A stretch of DNA of 64,000 nt, from the NCBI GenBank assembly GCA_024704765.1, contig JAKMXF010000295.1, positions 372,001-436,000 on the forward strand. Direction: 5' to 3'. Positions within the stretch are counted from its first letter, which is position 1, and the number at the start of each line of letters is the position of its first letter. Source of the stretch: Oopsacas minuta (lineage: Eukaryota > Porifera > Hexactinellida > Lyssacinosida > Leucopsacidae). Position numbers and translations under genes: made by a program. The notes under the pieces were generated by a model that worked only from the letters and a program-made list of their open reading frames with translations, was not told the origin of the DNA and made no database searches. This document shows positions 47,335-58,307 of the stretch, piece by piece.

Positions 47335-49145
47335 TCAGAATTTTACACGTGGAATTAGATTTTGGATGACACTCAGAGGACAAATACAACCACTGACTTT
47401 ACAAGGACAAGGTTTCGTTGCACAATTTCCTCTACATAGACATTTGTTTTTTCTTCCACGAGAAAAAAGATTAGCAATTGTATGCATTTTGATTTCTGTT
47501 GTAGGTATATCTTGAACACTTAGATAGGATGAGTCTGTCCAAAGTGCGATCTCGCCCCTCGAATAATTCCGGTCTAAAATTCCCTTTTCAGTTCCTACAC
47601 GGTATGAGTTGTTTGACACTTTGGTTATCACGCCTAAAATATGATTTGGACCTAGTTTCCTTTATCTACTTTGGGGATAGGTACCCTTACATTATCCCCA
47701 ATACTCAGTAGAGGAAGCGTTAGGGCTGTGTTAAGAAGCATCTTGTCTGCCTGAACCTTTTGTGCTCGTTGTACAGCAAGCTGAGTTTGTTTATGCTACA
47801 ATTTCCCTGTACATTGCAACTTCTTACAATAGGTATACTTAAGAGACTGTCCTCTTAGCGGTGATAGTGTGTTGAAGCATAGTTTGTGCCCGATTAAACT
47901 GCACCCATCACAAAACACTCTTTCTCCTCCAACTGATAACTTACAAACTTTGCACGTTCTACAATCAGGAAGCGTATAAACACTTGCTCCTAAAGTCTTT
48001 ACATCAATATTTATTTCAATGTCATACTCATCCGAGTCAGATTCAGTCTCATACTCCTCTTTCATCATACTTGTGTCACTATGAGATTCCAGATTTTCTC
48101 TAATTGACCACCTGGTTCATTGCCGAAATCATGATTCAATACTTTAATATCTTCGACGTCGTTAATAGAACTGCGCAATTCTTCTGGCGAATGGAAATCA
48201 CATAATCTTCTGGGGGGATCTCTGTTATATAGGATTCTATAGCGACTGTTCTTACAAACGCTGTGTACAATAGTGTTCTTCATGTAGGCGACTTTTTCTA
48301 ATTCACTTACCCAATTTGAATGTTTAAATTTATCAAGCAAACTTGTGAGAATATTTTCCACCCGCTTGTTAGCACTCTCAACAGAGCCTTGCGCTTGTGG
48401 GTGTTGTGGCTTAACATGAATTATTTTTGTTGATGGCTACAATTGATTTAGAGTAACTAACAGCAGATGGTTATCAAATTCTTTTCCATTGTCACTTTGT
48501 AAATTACAAGGAGCACCCAAAGTATAGAAGACACTTACCAAAGTAGAAGCTACTTCTACAGCACATTTTCTCTTCAATGGGCGTAACACTACCCATTTTG
48601 TAAAATGATCTTGTTAGTTTGGGTATCCAACTATATTCACCATCGGGATTACTTCTCATATCAATGAGATCAACTTGACCTCTAGCTCCGAATTCGTCAG
48701 ACAAGATTGGCTTGGTTACCAGTGACTTTTGTGATTTTTTCAGTATTCTGCCTTGATGTACGGGACTTTGCGAAATAAATATCTTTAACAATTCAATATT
48801 TATGAAATACCCTTGTTCTCTGATTTTTGTATGTAAGGAATTCCATCCTCCATAGCCAGTTTGTTCCCAACACCAATTAATTTTATCAAATAAGTTCTCA
48901 AACGGAATTACTATAAGTGATCGATTTGTAGTTACTTTCGAGTATGGGTCAATGAATCTTAGTTCTTTACATTGCTTACCTCTATAAGATTGAAACTTTG
49001 CACTGAACACTCATCTCTTTTTGTCTTCGGACCAGAATCTAATATGTCGATCTTCTTTTGTATTTCGAACTTGGTCCAGGCACGACATTGTGGATTCTTC
49101 CTCTTTAACTTAACTACTTCATCGAATTTCTTTTGTGGTAATTTT
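47335..49145 (-). pseudogene. KRBA2-like integrase with zinc-finger and CXC-cluster C-terminus
   Basis: In order: a KKFDEVVKLK-like start near 49,120; ELLKIFISQSPVHQGRILKK and PILSDEFGARGQVDLIDMRSN (first catalytic Asp); LQSDNGKEFDNHLL (second Asp, near 48,460); QHPQAQGSVESANKRVEN (Glu, near 48,380). Then VAYMKNTIVHSVCKNSRYRILYNRDPP. A 48,068-47,796 frame has CRTCKVCKLSVGGERVFCDGC...H, a PHD-like or knuckle-type zinc domain. After ADKMLLNTALTLPLLSIGDNVRVPIP it ends with NKCLCRGNCATKPCPCKVSGCICP, a tesmin-like CXC cluster. The DDE triad is present but spread over frames with several shifts and stops. KRBA2-like assignment is by recall of family motifs. Confidence 0.65.
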
Positions 49146-50040
49146 CAGTTATTTTAAGCATCAATTAAAAACATTTAGGTTTACCATTTGTTTGTGGAAT
49201 CGTGCTATCGTACGATAGTACGATGATCGAAGCATGTCAGTTATAACTTGTTGAAGTCACACAATTCACTTAAAAACTGTATTGAAGCCATATATCATCA
49301 AATCCCCAACATCTCCTATGACATATATTTTATGTACATTCATTATATTTATACAAATTTATCCTCTGTATCTCTGTTGGTCTGGAATAAGGGAATTGAC
49401 AAGGACATCAGATTTTTCAGTTTAGCTCTAAATGGCTTCACTTAATTATGATAATGATTAGTTTGCACACCTACTGACTACTGAATAGCTACTCAGGTGA
49501 TAAAGGTCATCTAGGGACCTGTTGTATCAGGGGCGTAGATCCCGGGGGATGTCTATGTAATCATCCCCCTACATTTTAACTTTTGAGGTACGTCTACATT
49601 ATTTTTGCTCTCAAATCTTTTAGTATCAGCAGATTATCCTCTTGGTATATTCAAATTACACTGTTCTCGAGTATGTTTTAAAAGATACGAATCTGAGATG
49701 TCATTCCCTTCCTAATCCTTGAAATATATGCTATAATCCGGATAAATGTATACTTGTAAATAATCACTATCGTGTGTATTAATATTTCGCACTCGTAGAG
49801 TCTCTTCGAATAATTGTCACTAGTTTTCTTAATTTAGTATTGATCATTTTCTTTTAGAATACATATCAATTTGTGTCTCAGCGTAATTAACTATACATGT
49901 TAAATCGAAATGATGACAAAGTATATAAATGGTTCTGAATACTGTCAACTTACATCACATAACTAGTTCTCAATCAAGTAATTTAAGTTATGTACTAACA
50001 ACAATTTCTTTTTAGTAATTCTTTCTTAGATCAGTTATTA

Positions 50041-52419
50041 TGTCTAGTAATCCAAACGAGTCAAAATTACAGCTTTTTTCTGTTCTGGTCAACCATGTAA
50101 CCTAACTTCAGAGCTGGATATCGCAGAAGAATCCACAGATCCATCTGATATTGATTTATATGCGAACACTATTTCTACTGAAATAACATCTCCAGGTACC
50201 ACTTCAAATGAAGAGATAAATTTTACTCAGCCTATTCAACGCCAGGATATCGCTAGTATACCACCGAATAGAACAAAGACTCAGAACGTTTATTTTCAGA
50301 AGGCTTGGTTTGAAAAGTATCCATGGATTCACTATATACCGAGTTTAAAGCGAGTCGTATGTTTCACATGTTCAAAAGCTGCTAGACTTAAATTATTAGA
50401 AAATGTACCAGCTATTGAATTATCTTTTGTTTCTGAAGGCTTTAAAAATTGGAAAAGGCAACACAACAATTTATTGAACATCAATACTCTCAATTACACA
50501 AGCTTGCTAAATACAAGATGAGTACTATAGATATACCTTCAGTGGCTGTACTTTTGGATTCTCAAATTATTCAGCAGCAACAAATCTAGAAAATCTTTAC
50601 TTAATTTTCACTTCTGTAAGATATTTACCTCGTCAGGGAATTGCTTTTCGTGGACATTCTGAAGAAAGTGGTCATCTTTGGCAATTATTGAAACTTAGAG
50701 GAGAAGACGATGCCAACTTATTTCAATATTTATCTAAAAGTACCAATTTCAGTTCTCCTCAAGGGCAAGAGGAGATGATGAATCTCTTTAGTCATTGTAT
50801 TGTGAATCAAATTGCTGATAAAATACGTGCTAATGGAGTATTAAGGTATCATGGTAGACGGTACATAAGAGATCACAGGTGAAGAACAAGAATCTATATG
50901 TATTCGCCATGTGGACTCTGAATTAGAAGTTCATGAGTATTTTATAGCTTTATACGAAATCAGTGTAACAACTGGAGGGAATATTACAAAAATGTTATAC
51001 CACATTATTATTCGATTGAATATGATCATTAATCAATTACGCGCTCAGACATACGATGGAGCTGCTAACGTTAGCGGAAGTTATAATGGATGTCAAGCTA
51101 GAGTCAAGGAAATTCAATAGCTTGCACTTTTTTTCCATTGTGGTTCGCATAAAGCTAACTTAGTCATGCAATAATCACTAATCTCTTATCAATTGGCACG
51201 TAATTCTATTCAATGGGTGCATGAATTGGGATTCTTTATGCAAACTCTAGAAAGTATAAGGTAATCATCTTTATTATATTGTTAAATTATTTAAATAATT
51301 ATAATCATCTATTGATCTTCATAATTTAGGCTATATTTAATGAAGTAGCAAAGGAACATAATTCCGAAAGTATTGTTTCAACTCCGAATATCCGACCATT
51401 ATGTCCAACTCGTTGGCTCACTAGGTATTCAACGATCAAATCAGTAGTTGATAACTATTTAGCAGTAATCAAGAGCTCAAAAGAAATGTCACTCAGTGAA
51501 AGTACAACTACAGCCACCAAAGCTAATGGACTACTAGATAGATTTCAGAAGGCAGAGACTCTATCGGGCCTATTAATGTCCTTAAAACCTATTTACTTAT
51601 TGGAACAGCTAAACAAATCATTACAGGGAAAATCTATGAATGTATCATGTAAAGATCTCTTTTGTATTTTGTTAAGTTATTGCAAACAATTAAAATCAAT
51701 TGTAAATTCAAAATCAATTCTAGGTATGCTTTCAGCAGTTAGCATGGTACATGTACAATTGGAGTTATGATTAACACAAGAGTCATTTGACAATATTTTA
51801 GCCAAGTTCAAGATCAAACAGAAGAATATTGTCTCGATGAACTTAAAATTCCCAGAAGAAGATATCCACCTAAAGATATTCTTCAGGAAATATACTCAGC
51901 TAATAATGACAATGCAACGTATTCTATCTGAAAGGTATGACGTTAGTAAAACCAGTTTAAAACAAGATGAAAAATTGGAAACTATATTACTCAGTGGAGG
52001 AGTAAATATAGAATTAATTGGGCAATATCCAGAATTAGAAAAGCATACATTATCAACTCAACTTGCATTATTCAGAGAAAATGTTAATCTAGAAAGTATT
52101 GTAGAAGCTAAAATTGGTTATAGAAAAATGCATTTGGAAGTATGAAATCTCTTCCCACAAGTACAAACTCTAATAAAATTATTACTCGTATGTCCGGTAT
52201 CTTCTTGCGAATGTGAAAGGAGTTTTCTGGATTAAGAAGCTAAAGACTTGGCTCAGGGATTCAATGACTCGAAAACGTGTGAATTCAGTATGTGTATGTA
52301 ATGTTCACAAAGAAATTCTTGATGGAATAAATATCGCTACACTAGCAAAAGAGTTTTCGCAAGAAGTGAAATACGCCAAAAATATTTGGCAATTTCGAAT
52401 AATTTATACTTTAATCTAG
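50041..52419 (+). pseudogene. ZMYM1-like hAT transposase (DUF4371 and dimerisation domain), with intron
   Basis: The N-terminal part is heavily broken (WFEKYPWIHYIPSLKRVVCFTC, a TTF-type finger). The core reads YLPRQGIAFRGHSEESGHLWQLLKLRGEDD, TNFSSPQGQEEMMNLFSH, EVHEYFIALYEISVTTGGNI, and AQTYDGAANVSGSYNGCQARVKE. After the 51,261-51,329 intron: AIFNEVAKEHNSESIVSTPNIRPLCPTRWLTRYSTI, KANGLLDRFQKAETLSGLLMSLKPIYLLEQLN. The C-terminus has VCPVSSCECERSF and, one frame on, LKTWLRDSMTRKRVNSVCVCNVHKEI, the hAT dimerisation signature. Multiple stops and shifts, mainly in the first half. Confidence 0.82.
51261..51329 (+). other. 69-bp spliceosomal intron inside the hAT transposase
   Basis: Starts GTAATC after ...AGAAAGTATAAG and ends TTTAG before GCTATATTTAATGAAG. 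Its removal gives SRKYK-AIFNEVAKEH in frame, the conserved family sequence. The interior is AT-rich and closed in frame. Confidence 0.8.
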
Positions 52420-52641
52420 ATCTGTTAAATCAATAGGTTATTTTCACACTACCAAGTATAAACTATATTATATATACTATGATCTATGTTCTTAGCTGTT
52501 TTGATTATTGTCTATCTATCTTTTTGTCGAGTTAGGAAGTTTAATGACTACGATTATGGCATATTCATATTTGTCATATGTAGAAAAGTGCTAGTTTGAA
52601 ATTCTCCATCCTCCCAGAAAAATTTTTGATCTACGCCCCTG

Positions 52642-53050
52642 CGCAAGAAGAAGCAACAATATTGTGAAATTTGGATAAGGAAGACCTTAAGAAATGGGTA
52701 AGAAAAGAAAAGAATAAAAGCAACAAGTAACATTATATACGCCTCAAATATTGTAACAATGGTAAGACAAGGAATGTGCATGAAGAACTCGAAGAATTAT
52801 TTGATTCAAATGAATATTAGCCAAGGAAAAGAAACCTTCGAAAGAACGTACTGGGCACTGTCATATTACTACGAATACATAAACAAGAAAACAGAGAATC
52901 AAGTAGATGAACTTAAAAGAATTGAATATTATCAAAAGCATGATAAGATAAAGACTAAATGAAAATACTGGCAAGTAAACAAAGTTAACACTATAAAATG
53001 ACCTACCGTTCATTGAACTACAAACTATAACGTATATACAATTTGAGAAT
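52642..53050. other. Spacer between the hAT and the RAG1-like gene
   Basis: AT-rich. A plus-strand frame (52,759-52,962) has no recognised motif. A CACTATA sequence near 52,990 resembles the RAG-type heptamer, but no inverted partner was found. Confidence 0.35.
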
Positions 53051-55122
53051 TCACCAAATATCTTGACAGCTCTTTAACTCAGATAGATCTGGCTCCGAAT
53101 CGTTTTTGGTAATATTACGAAAGGATGCTAAAATTGGATCACTTTGAGAGATAAGCCTGACGAACACATCTTCAACGTTATCCTCAAAGCTAAATTTTCT
53201 TGAGAGTCTCTCACGGTATCGCCCGACCAATTTATTCCAAGATTCAAGGCCTTCTTCAGACAAATCTTCTAAGCCAAACCCATCGTTATGATCTGCAATT
53301 ATTTGTGGTGCATGGGCTAGAAGTTTATGTAAAGTAGGGGTTACATGTGCCCATGAAAAATTGGTTAAAATGGATTCGTAAGTCTCTCGGCATACATTAT
53401 CAAGGCCTTCAGTATCCACTTTCCTGTTGCTATTATACAATCTCAGGATAGCACTCAAATTATTAATGATTGTAGTGACAACTTGATGTGTCTCTTGAGG
53501 AACAACCGTCAATACCCAATAGAGAAAATCTTGCAAAGTATCATCGCTACGTGTGAAGCATCTCCGAACAACATTTCCGGTTGTGGTGGTTCATCCTTGG
53601 ACTGATGGTGTGTCAATGGATATACTAAGTTATTCTTCAATAAGGCTAGTAATAAATTTCTTGGCCCCAAGAATTATTGGCGAAGTTGGTGACCATTTTT
53701 GAATAGCACCACACTGTAAATGGCAAATCAATAATAGGAACCAACTAAATGTTCTCAAATATGCATGTAGAGGGGAAGCTGATATGATATCTTTTTCTGA
53801 GATCGGTTTGTGTGTTATATTGAACCTTTGATTTGTTGGCAAAGATAATTCTTCCTCATCAACCTCATCAAATACATCACGTACATCACGGATAATCCTA
53901 TTTATAGGAAAGCCATTTTGAACTATGCTAATATCGTGTATTTGTTGGAACGTTGCAGTAAACATTTGACAATTAGCACCACCAGCACCGCTTAAGATTT
54001 TTGCCATCTTTGTATCGAAATGAGATCTTATGATCTTAACCTCTGCATTGCCATTGTGTAAACACAAACCACTCTCTTCAATAGTTGAAGTTCGTTATTT
54101 ATTAATGAGTCCATCAAAAACTTGACACCCTCTTCATTTTCTGGAAGGGCTAAGAGGGCAACTGGTCGAGTGCAAAATGGCGAATTTGGATGAGGTTTCC
54201 ATATGATATGATCATTTGCATTTATGATTGCGTTAACCTTGAAACCAAATAAAATGAAGGTTTTAGTCGAGAGGTCAGGGTTAGATATAGCTTGCTGGTA
54301 AACTCGATGTCACCCAGATCCATCTAAGCCATCGGATACTCGAACTTTCAGCGGATAGACTAGGGTATCAGGACTTAAGTTAGATACAATTCGTTCAACT
54401 GTATGGGTGAGTAGTCTGGTGTAAGTAATACCTACTCCACATGGAAATTCTCTATGAATTATACGCACCTCATCCAGCAAATTAATTTGATCCCGATGTT
54501 TAGCTACACTATTGTAGCCTGGTAACTTGAGATCTTCAGATAGTAACGTACGCCGAAGTTCTAATACTTTGTTTAACCGATCTCAAGCGAATCGAAAAGA
54601 AAGGCAGATTTATCAAGTGATAATTGTGGATAGATAGGAGATGAGTTTCCCTTCTCGAGTATCTCTTTATAAACATTGGCACTATTCATGTCCTGCTCCT
54701 CATTGCAACAAAGTAGTAAGAGATAAGTTGCAAGAGTCTTTGGAGATACATGCTTGTTTTTCGCGCTGATTCGAAGTGAGACTTCAGAGAAGAGAGCCGA
54801 TTTCTCAAACCTTTGGTCGTTAAGTCAGCGAGCGATTTCTTTTTTGAAAGATTAAAGTCTTCTTCAAAGTTAATGGTTAATGAAGAAGAGGCACTTAACC
54901 TAGGCTTCTTTGGCAGAGGACAGAAGCACATGGAATTCCAAGTATCAAGCTCCGAATATTTATGAAAAGAGGCTCTCTCTTTTGAATATCATTGAACTTC
55001 AGACGAAAGAAATTTTGCTGATCTCGATCAAAACAATGAGTTGAAATAACTTGGTCTGCGATTGAACGAGTGCTAAGTAATTTATGCTCACAATAAAACT
55101 GAAAAGCTTGAAGGTTGTTCAT
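53051..55122 (-). pseudogene. RAG1-like transposase (RAG/Transib superfamily), lightly decayed
   Basis: About 690 codons on the minus strand, core-sized like Transib rather than full RAG1 (no RING region seen). In order: an N-terminus MNNLQAFQFYCEHKL; a basic stretch KGLRNRLSSLKSHFESARK; KLPGYNSVAKHRDQINLL; VYPLKVRVSDGLDGSG, matching the RAG1 block with its first catalytic Asp; SKTFILFGFKV-like and SPFCTRPVALLALPENEEG; GGANCQMFTATFQQIHD, matching the RAG1 CTLCDATR block; SPLHAYLRTFSWFLLLICHL, where RAG1 has its second Asp; TTTTGNVVRRCF (NGNFARKL block); VTPTLHKLLAHAPQII and GFGLEDLSEEGLESWNKLVGRYRERLSRK (catalytic Glu). Lesions: TGA near 54,310, a shift near 54,093, TAA at 53,630, TGA near 53,590, and shifts near 54,600 and 54,900. 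Confidence 0.8.
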
Positions 55123-55846
55123 TTTCTAGATAAATAATATATTATTTATTAACAATATTGTAAATACAGGGCTAAAAGTAAGATTATATATACATGCATG
55201 TTTGTTTTATAAGCTTACATAATACATTCTGAAATCTAAGAATTAAGGAACTTTTGACGAAACTTTTTCTCACAGTAGAAGAGTGTTGATTTTTTAATGG
55301 AATCTTTGTAAAAAAACGTGATGAGAACATTTATTTATATTAATTACAAGCTGAATTTTGTAAACACAAGCATAAAATTGTGAATAACTTCACGTTTTGA
55401 TTATATCGCTAATCAACCATAATATTTATATTAATTTTGAAAAGAGAATTTTTAAAATATTAGATAAATCAAAAGTTCATGTGATTGAAACTATATTTGC
55501 GCGAATTTTCGGGAACCTGGAAATTGTTGTATTTATAGAGAATTAACAATGCTATATTATAAAACTCAGGAGACAACTTGACAAAACGCGACAGATGAAG
55601 TTATGAGACTTCGAAGTTGTGTGACGACAGAAATATCCAACAGAAAAATTTATCAAAATATTTAAGCTATTTTAAGGATTTATTATTTGTATTCCGCTTA
55701 TATAATCACTTTAATAAGAGAGTAGTCGAAAATGCAATCGAATGAGGAATTTAAGTTCATTGATATAAATAAATATCTGTGGTTTTCATGAATAATTCCT
55801 GAGCAAGAAATTGTAATGCTTATATATATATACATTCTGGTTGTTC
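55123..55846. other. No gene recognised
   Basis: Upstream flank of the RAG1-like gene, very AT-rich. No second transposon ORF such as a RAG2-like kelch gene is visible here or on the other side. Confidence 0.4.
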
Positions 55847-57151
55847 CTAAACTAAATGATGGATCATAACAATTTTAGACATTTCAAGTAATTGGATATT
55901 TCTCTTTCCAATGAACTTTAAATGGTTACTAAATATCGGATTGAAATTTTGACCAATTTCTAAGGGGTGTGCCACTGTGCATAATAAGCCTTTGGTTGTT
56001 GATTCTGTTACGGATAGCGACTCCGGTAAGGTGTCCAGACATATTGGATGCTCTATCATATGCTTGGCCTCAGAAATTTGAAAGATCAAGGTTACTACAT
56101 ACAAGAACATCTAAAATAGTGTCGGTCAGAGTAGCAACATCAGTCTGCTCTACCTCTCGAATGCGATCAGGTCTTCATTAATGACATAATTGTTAGCCAC
56201 CGAACGTATACAGATAGAAAATTGTTCTGAGCCAGATTTATCTCTAGTTTCATCTGCAATTAATGACAACCAATTAACTTCTCTAATTTCAATTATGAGG
56301 CCTCGAAGAATATCATGAGCCATCAACTCAAGGAGTTCGTTGACATTGTCATGAGATAGGTATTTCCTTCATGCACCCATGATTGAAAGCCTTAAATATC
56401 TTCTGCTCGACACTTCAATAATTGTATAAGGTTACCATCTTCTTCTTTGTGAACTCGTAAAGCTAGCGCTTGGCGAGCTAAATACCTAACTGATGACAAC
56501 TCCTTCATAAACATTTCTCTATGGTGCATCTGATCACTCTGGAGTTGACTTGATAGTCTTGTAGAAATAGATGGGTGTAAAAGAGACTCGAGCTTCACAC
56601 ATGCCTCTTAGTGCGCTTGACATCTTTCATGATCCCTAAAACGTTCCTTTCCCTTTTTCCAGTTATCAACCCATTAGTGACGGATGTATCTTCAGCATTT
56701 TTGCTGAATTTAATCAACTGCCTTCTTGACTGTTGTTTCGCAAATATAACAGTAAACTTTGTTACGCGTTAGACAATAGTTAAGCCATTTATGATCTTCA
56801 AACCAGGTGCTAAGGAACAGATGCGTTTGTTTTCATTGGATTCTTGTTGATTTTTGGAAATTAATCTTTGGCTGTTAAGGTTTGCACACAACCTTCAGCA
56901 CAGCACTCTGATAAATACTGATCAGTACGTGGAATAAGTTGGTTTCCTTGAGGAAATTTAAAGGAAGAACTAACAATATCTGGCACACTTTCTTCAAATA
57001 TACTACTTATTTCAGATTCTGTGTCAGAATGCTCAATATTTCCTGAACTGGTAGCCCTATTATCTGCAATAAAGTCTAAAGAATATGATTCTCCTGCTCT
57101 AATAGGTTTATTATTCGGAAAAAATGAGAAAATACTTCCTTCTTTTGACAT
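55847..57151 (-). pseudogene. TTF-finger hAT transposase (ZMYM1-like), 3' truncated
   Basis: Begins MSKEGSIFSFFPNNKPIRAG at 57,151 with an acidic linker. Then, through shifts, a TTF-type finger (TWFEDHKWLNYC, NKVYCYIC, NGFDNWKKGKERFRDHE). A clean stretch KLESLLHPSISTRLSSQLQSD and SVRYLARQALALRVHKEEDGNL follows, then GNTYLSHDNVNELLELMAHDI, EINWLSLIADETRD-like sequence and GQAYDRASNMSGHLTGV (the DUF4371 motif). The sequence leaves the family at about 55,850, so the C-terminal half with the dimerisation domain is gone. Several frameshifts and stops. Confidence 0.72.
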
Positions 57152-57359
57152 CTTAAGAAATGTGAAGTTTTCAGAGTAAGGATCTCTTATACAGTTACTA
57201 CGACGTTTCTGATATTTCTCCCACTCTTAGTTCACTACTAGGAATAATTAATCATATGTGCAATTACGCCTACTCAATATACTTAGGCCATTCGAAAGAT
57301 TCCCATCTTTATTTAATATCTTGACACTACATATTACTAATCAAATTTCTACATAAAAT
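57152..57359. other. Spacer, no gene recognised
   Basis: AT-rich DNA between the hAT and the mariner fragment. TACTTAGGCCATTCGAAAGA near 57,280 could be a mariner terminal repeat, but its partner was not found. Confidence 0.3.
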
Positions 57360-57955
57360 GTTCGAAATACTCGCCCTCTAGATCTATGCATAGTTGTAGC
57401 CTTTCAACCCACTTCAAAATGTTGTATTATACTCGTCACTGCCCACTGAATTGAGGTAGTGGTAAATCCCGTTCCTAACTCTTGTCGGGCATGAAATAGC
57501 CATCCTCCGAGATGTTTTTTCAGCTCAGAAAATAGCCAGAAATCACAAGGTGATAGATCTTGAAAATACGGAGGATGTTCCATCATTTCAAACCCGATAT
57601 CTTCAATAACTTCCCTAACATATTTGTAACATGAGGTCTGATATTATCGTAGAGAGATTTGATTCCTCGAGTTCCTGCACGCGGACGTCGTGTTTTATAG
57701 ACTTTCTCAACTTCTCTTAAGCATTTATCTGCGTTTGATTCTCTATTGAGTCGTTCTTCTTTAGGCACAGATATTTAAACCACTGGCCCATACGCAACAT
57801 AAAATATGCTGTGGAAAACCTCATCGCCTCGGAAGTCGGGGCGCCTTTTCAGTGGATAAGAACCTTTGGGAGCTACAATTTGCTTTCTTTCTTAAGCAGA
57901 GGTTCAGAAAATTTAATCCAAGTTTCGTCACCTGTAATGATTCATATAACAATCG
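57360..57955 (-). pseudogene. mariner transposase, catalytic half, reverse orientation
   Basis: Minus-strand frames give a TGDETWIKFSEP-like start, KESKQIVAPKGSYPLKRRPDFRGDEVF, FYVAYGPVV, VPKEERLNRESNADKCLREVEKVY, LYDNIRPHVTN (second Asp block), then after a frameshift MMEHPPYFQDLSPCDFWLFSELKKHLGGW (third Asp block). This is the C-terminal half of a mariner transposase. The N-terminal half lies immediately to the right on the opposite strand. Stops and shifts are frequent. Confidence 0.75.
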
Positions 57956-58307
57956 AGAATCACAATCTCAATAATGTTTAATGCTGTTGAGCTATTATTC
58001 ATCTTGATCTATCCTACTTTCAATTTTATCTATTTTCGAGAGTTAACTTTTTCATGGTTTTAAAACACATATCAAGCAAAACCGAACAACGAGATTACAT
58101 AAATATTCGTGCCATACAAGGCCATAAAGCACTCCAGATACAAGAGGATCTGGTCACCGTTTATCACAGGGAAGCTCTCACGTATCCCACTCTAGAGGAA
58201 TGGGCACGTAAATTAAAGGCTGGTAGGGGCAGCATTGAGATGCCCCTCTGACCGGAAGACCAATTTACGCTACGACCCCTGAAATTCTGGAACTTTTGGA
58301 TATTGAC

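Larger units (their letters stand above)
46350..49150 (-). mobile_element. KRBA2/Ginger-like integrase element, decayed
   Basis: Minus-strand remnants run from an integrase (49,145 to about 47,720) through a CXC-type Cys cluster (to 47,335) to a second coding part (about 47,100-46,350). The integrase resembles KRBA2/SCAND3-type proteins, related to Ginger transposons and Ty3/gypsy integrases. No LTRs and no reverse transcriptase were seen. Element ends were not located. Confidence 0.6.
49528..52641 (+). mobile_element. ZMYM1-like hAT element (3.1 kb)
   Basis: Perfect inverted ends CAGGGGCGTAGATC (left 49,528; right ends at 52,641), followed by G-rich sequence on the left. The CAGGGGCG terminus is characteristic of many hAT elements. 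An 8-bp duplication is not evident (TGTTGTAT versus CGCAAGAA), suggesting decay or recombination. One transposase gene lies inside at about 50,041-52,419. Confidence 0.82.

Noticed and set aside
49200-49218. Short perfect palindrome CTATCGTACGATAG
   Set aside because: Only 14 bp, isolated, with no link to an element end.
52985-53010. CACTATA as a RAG-type terminal heptamer for the RAG1-like element
   Set aside because: No inverted partner was found on the far side of the gene, and a 7-mer in AT-rich DNA occurs by chance.
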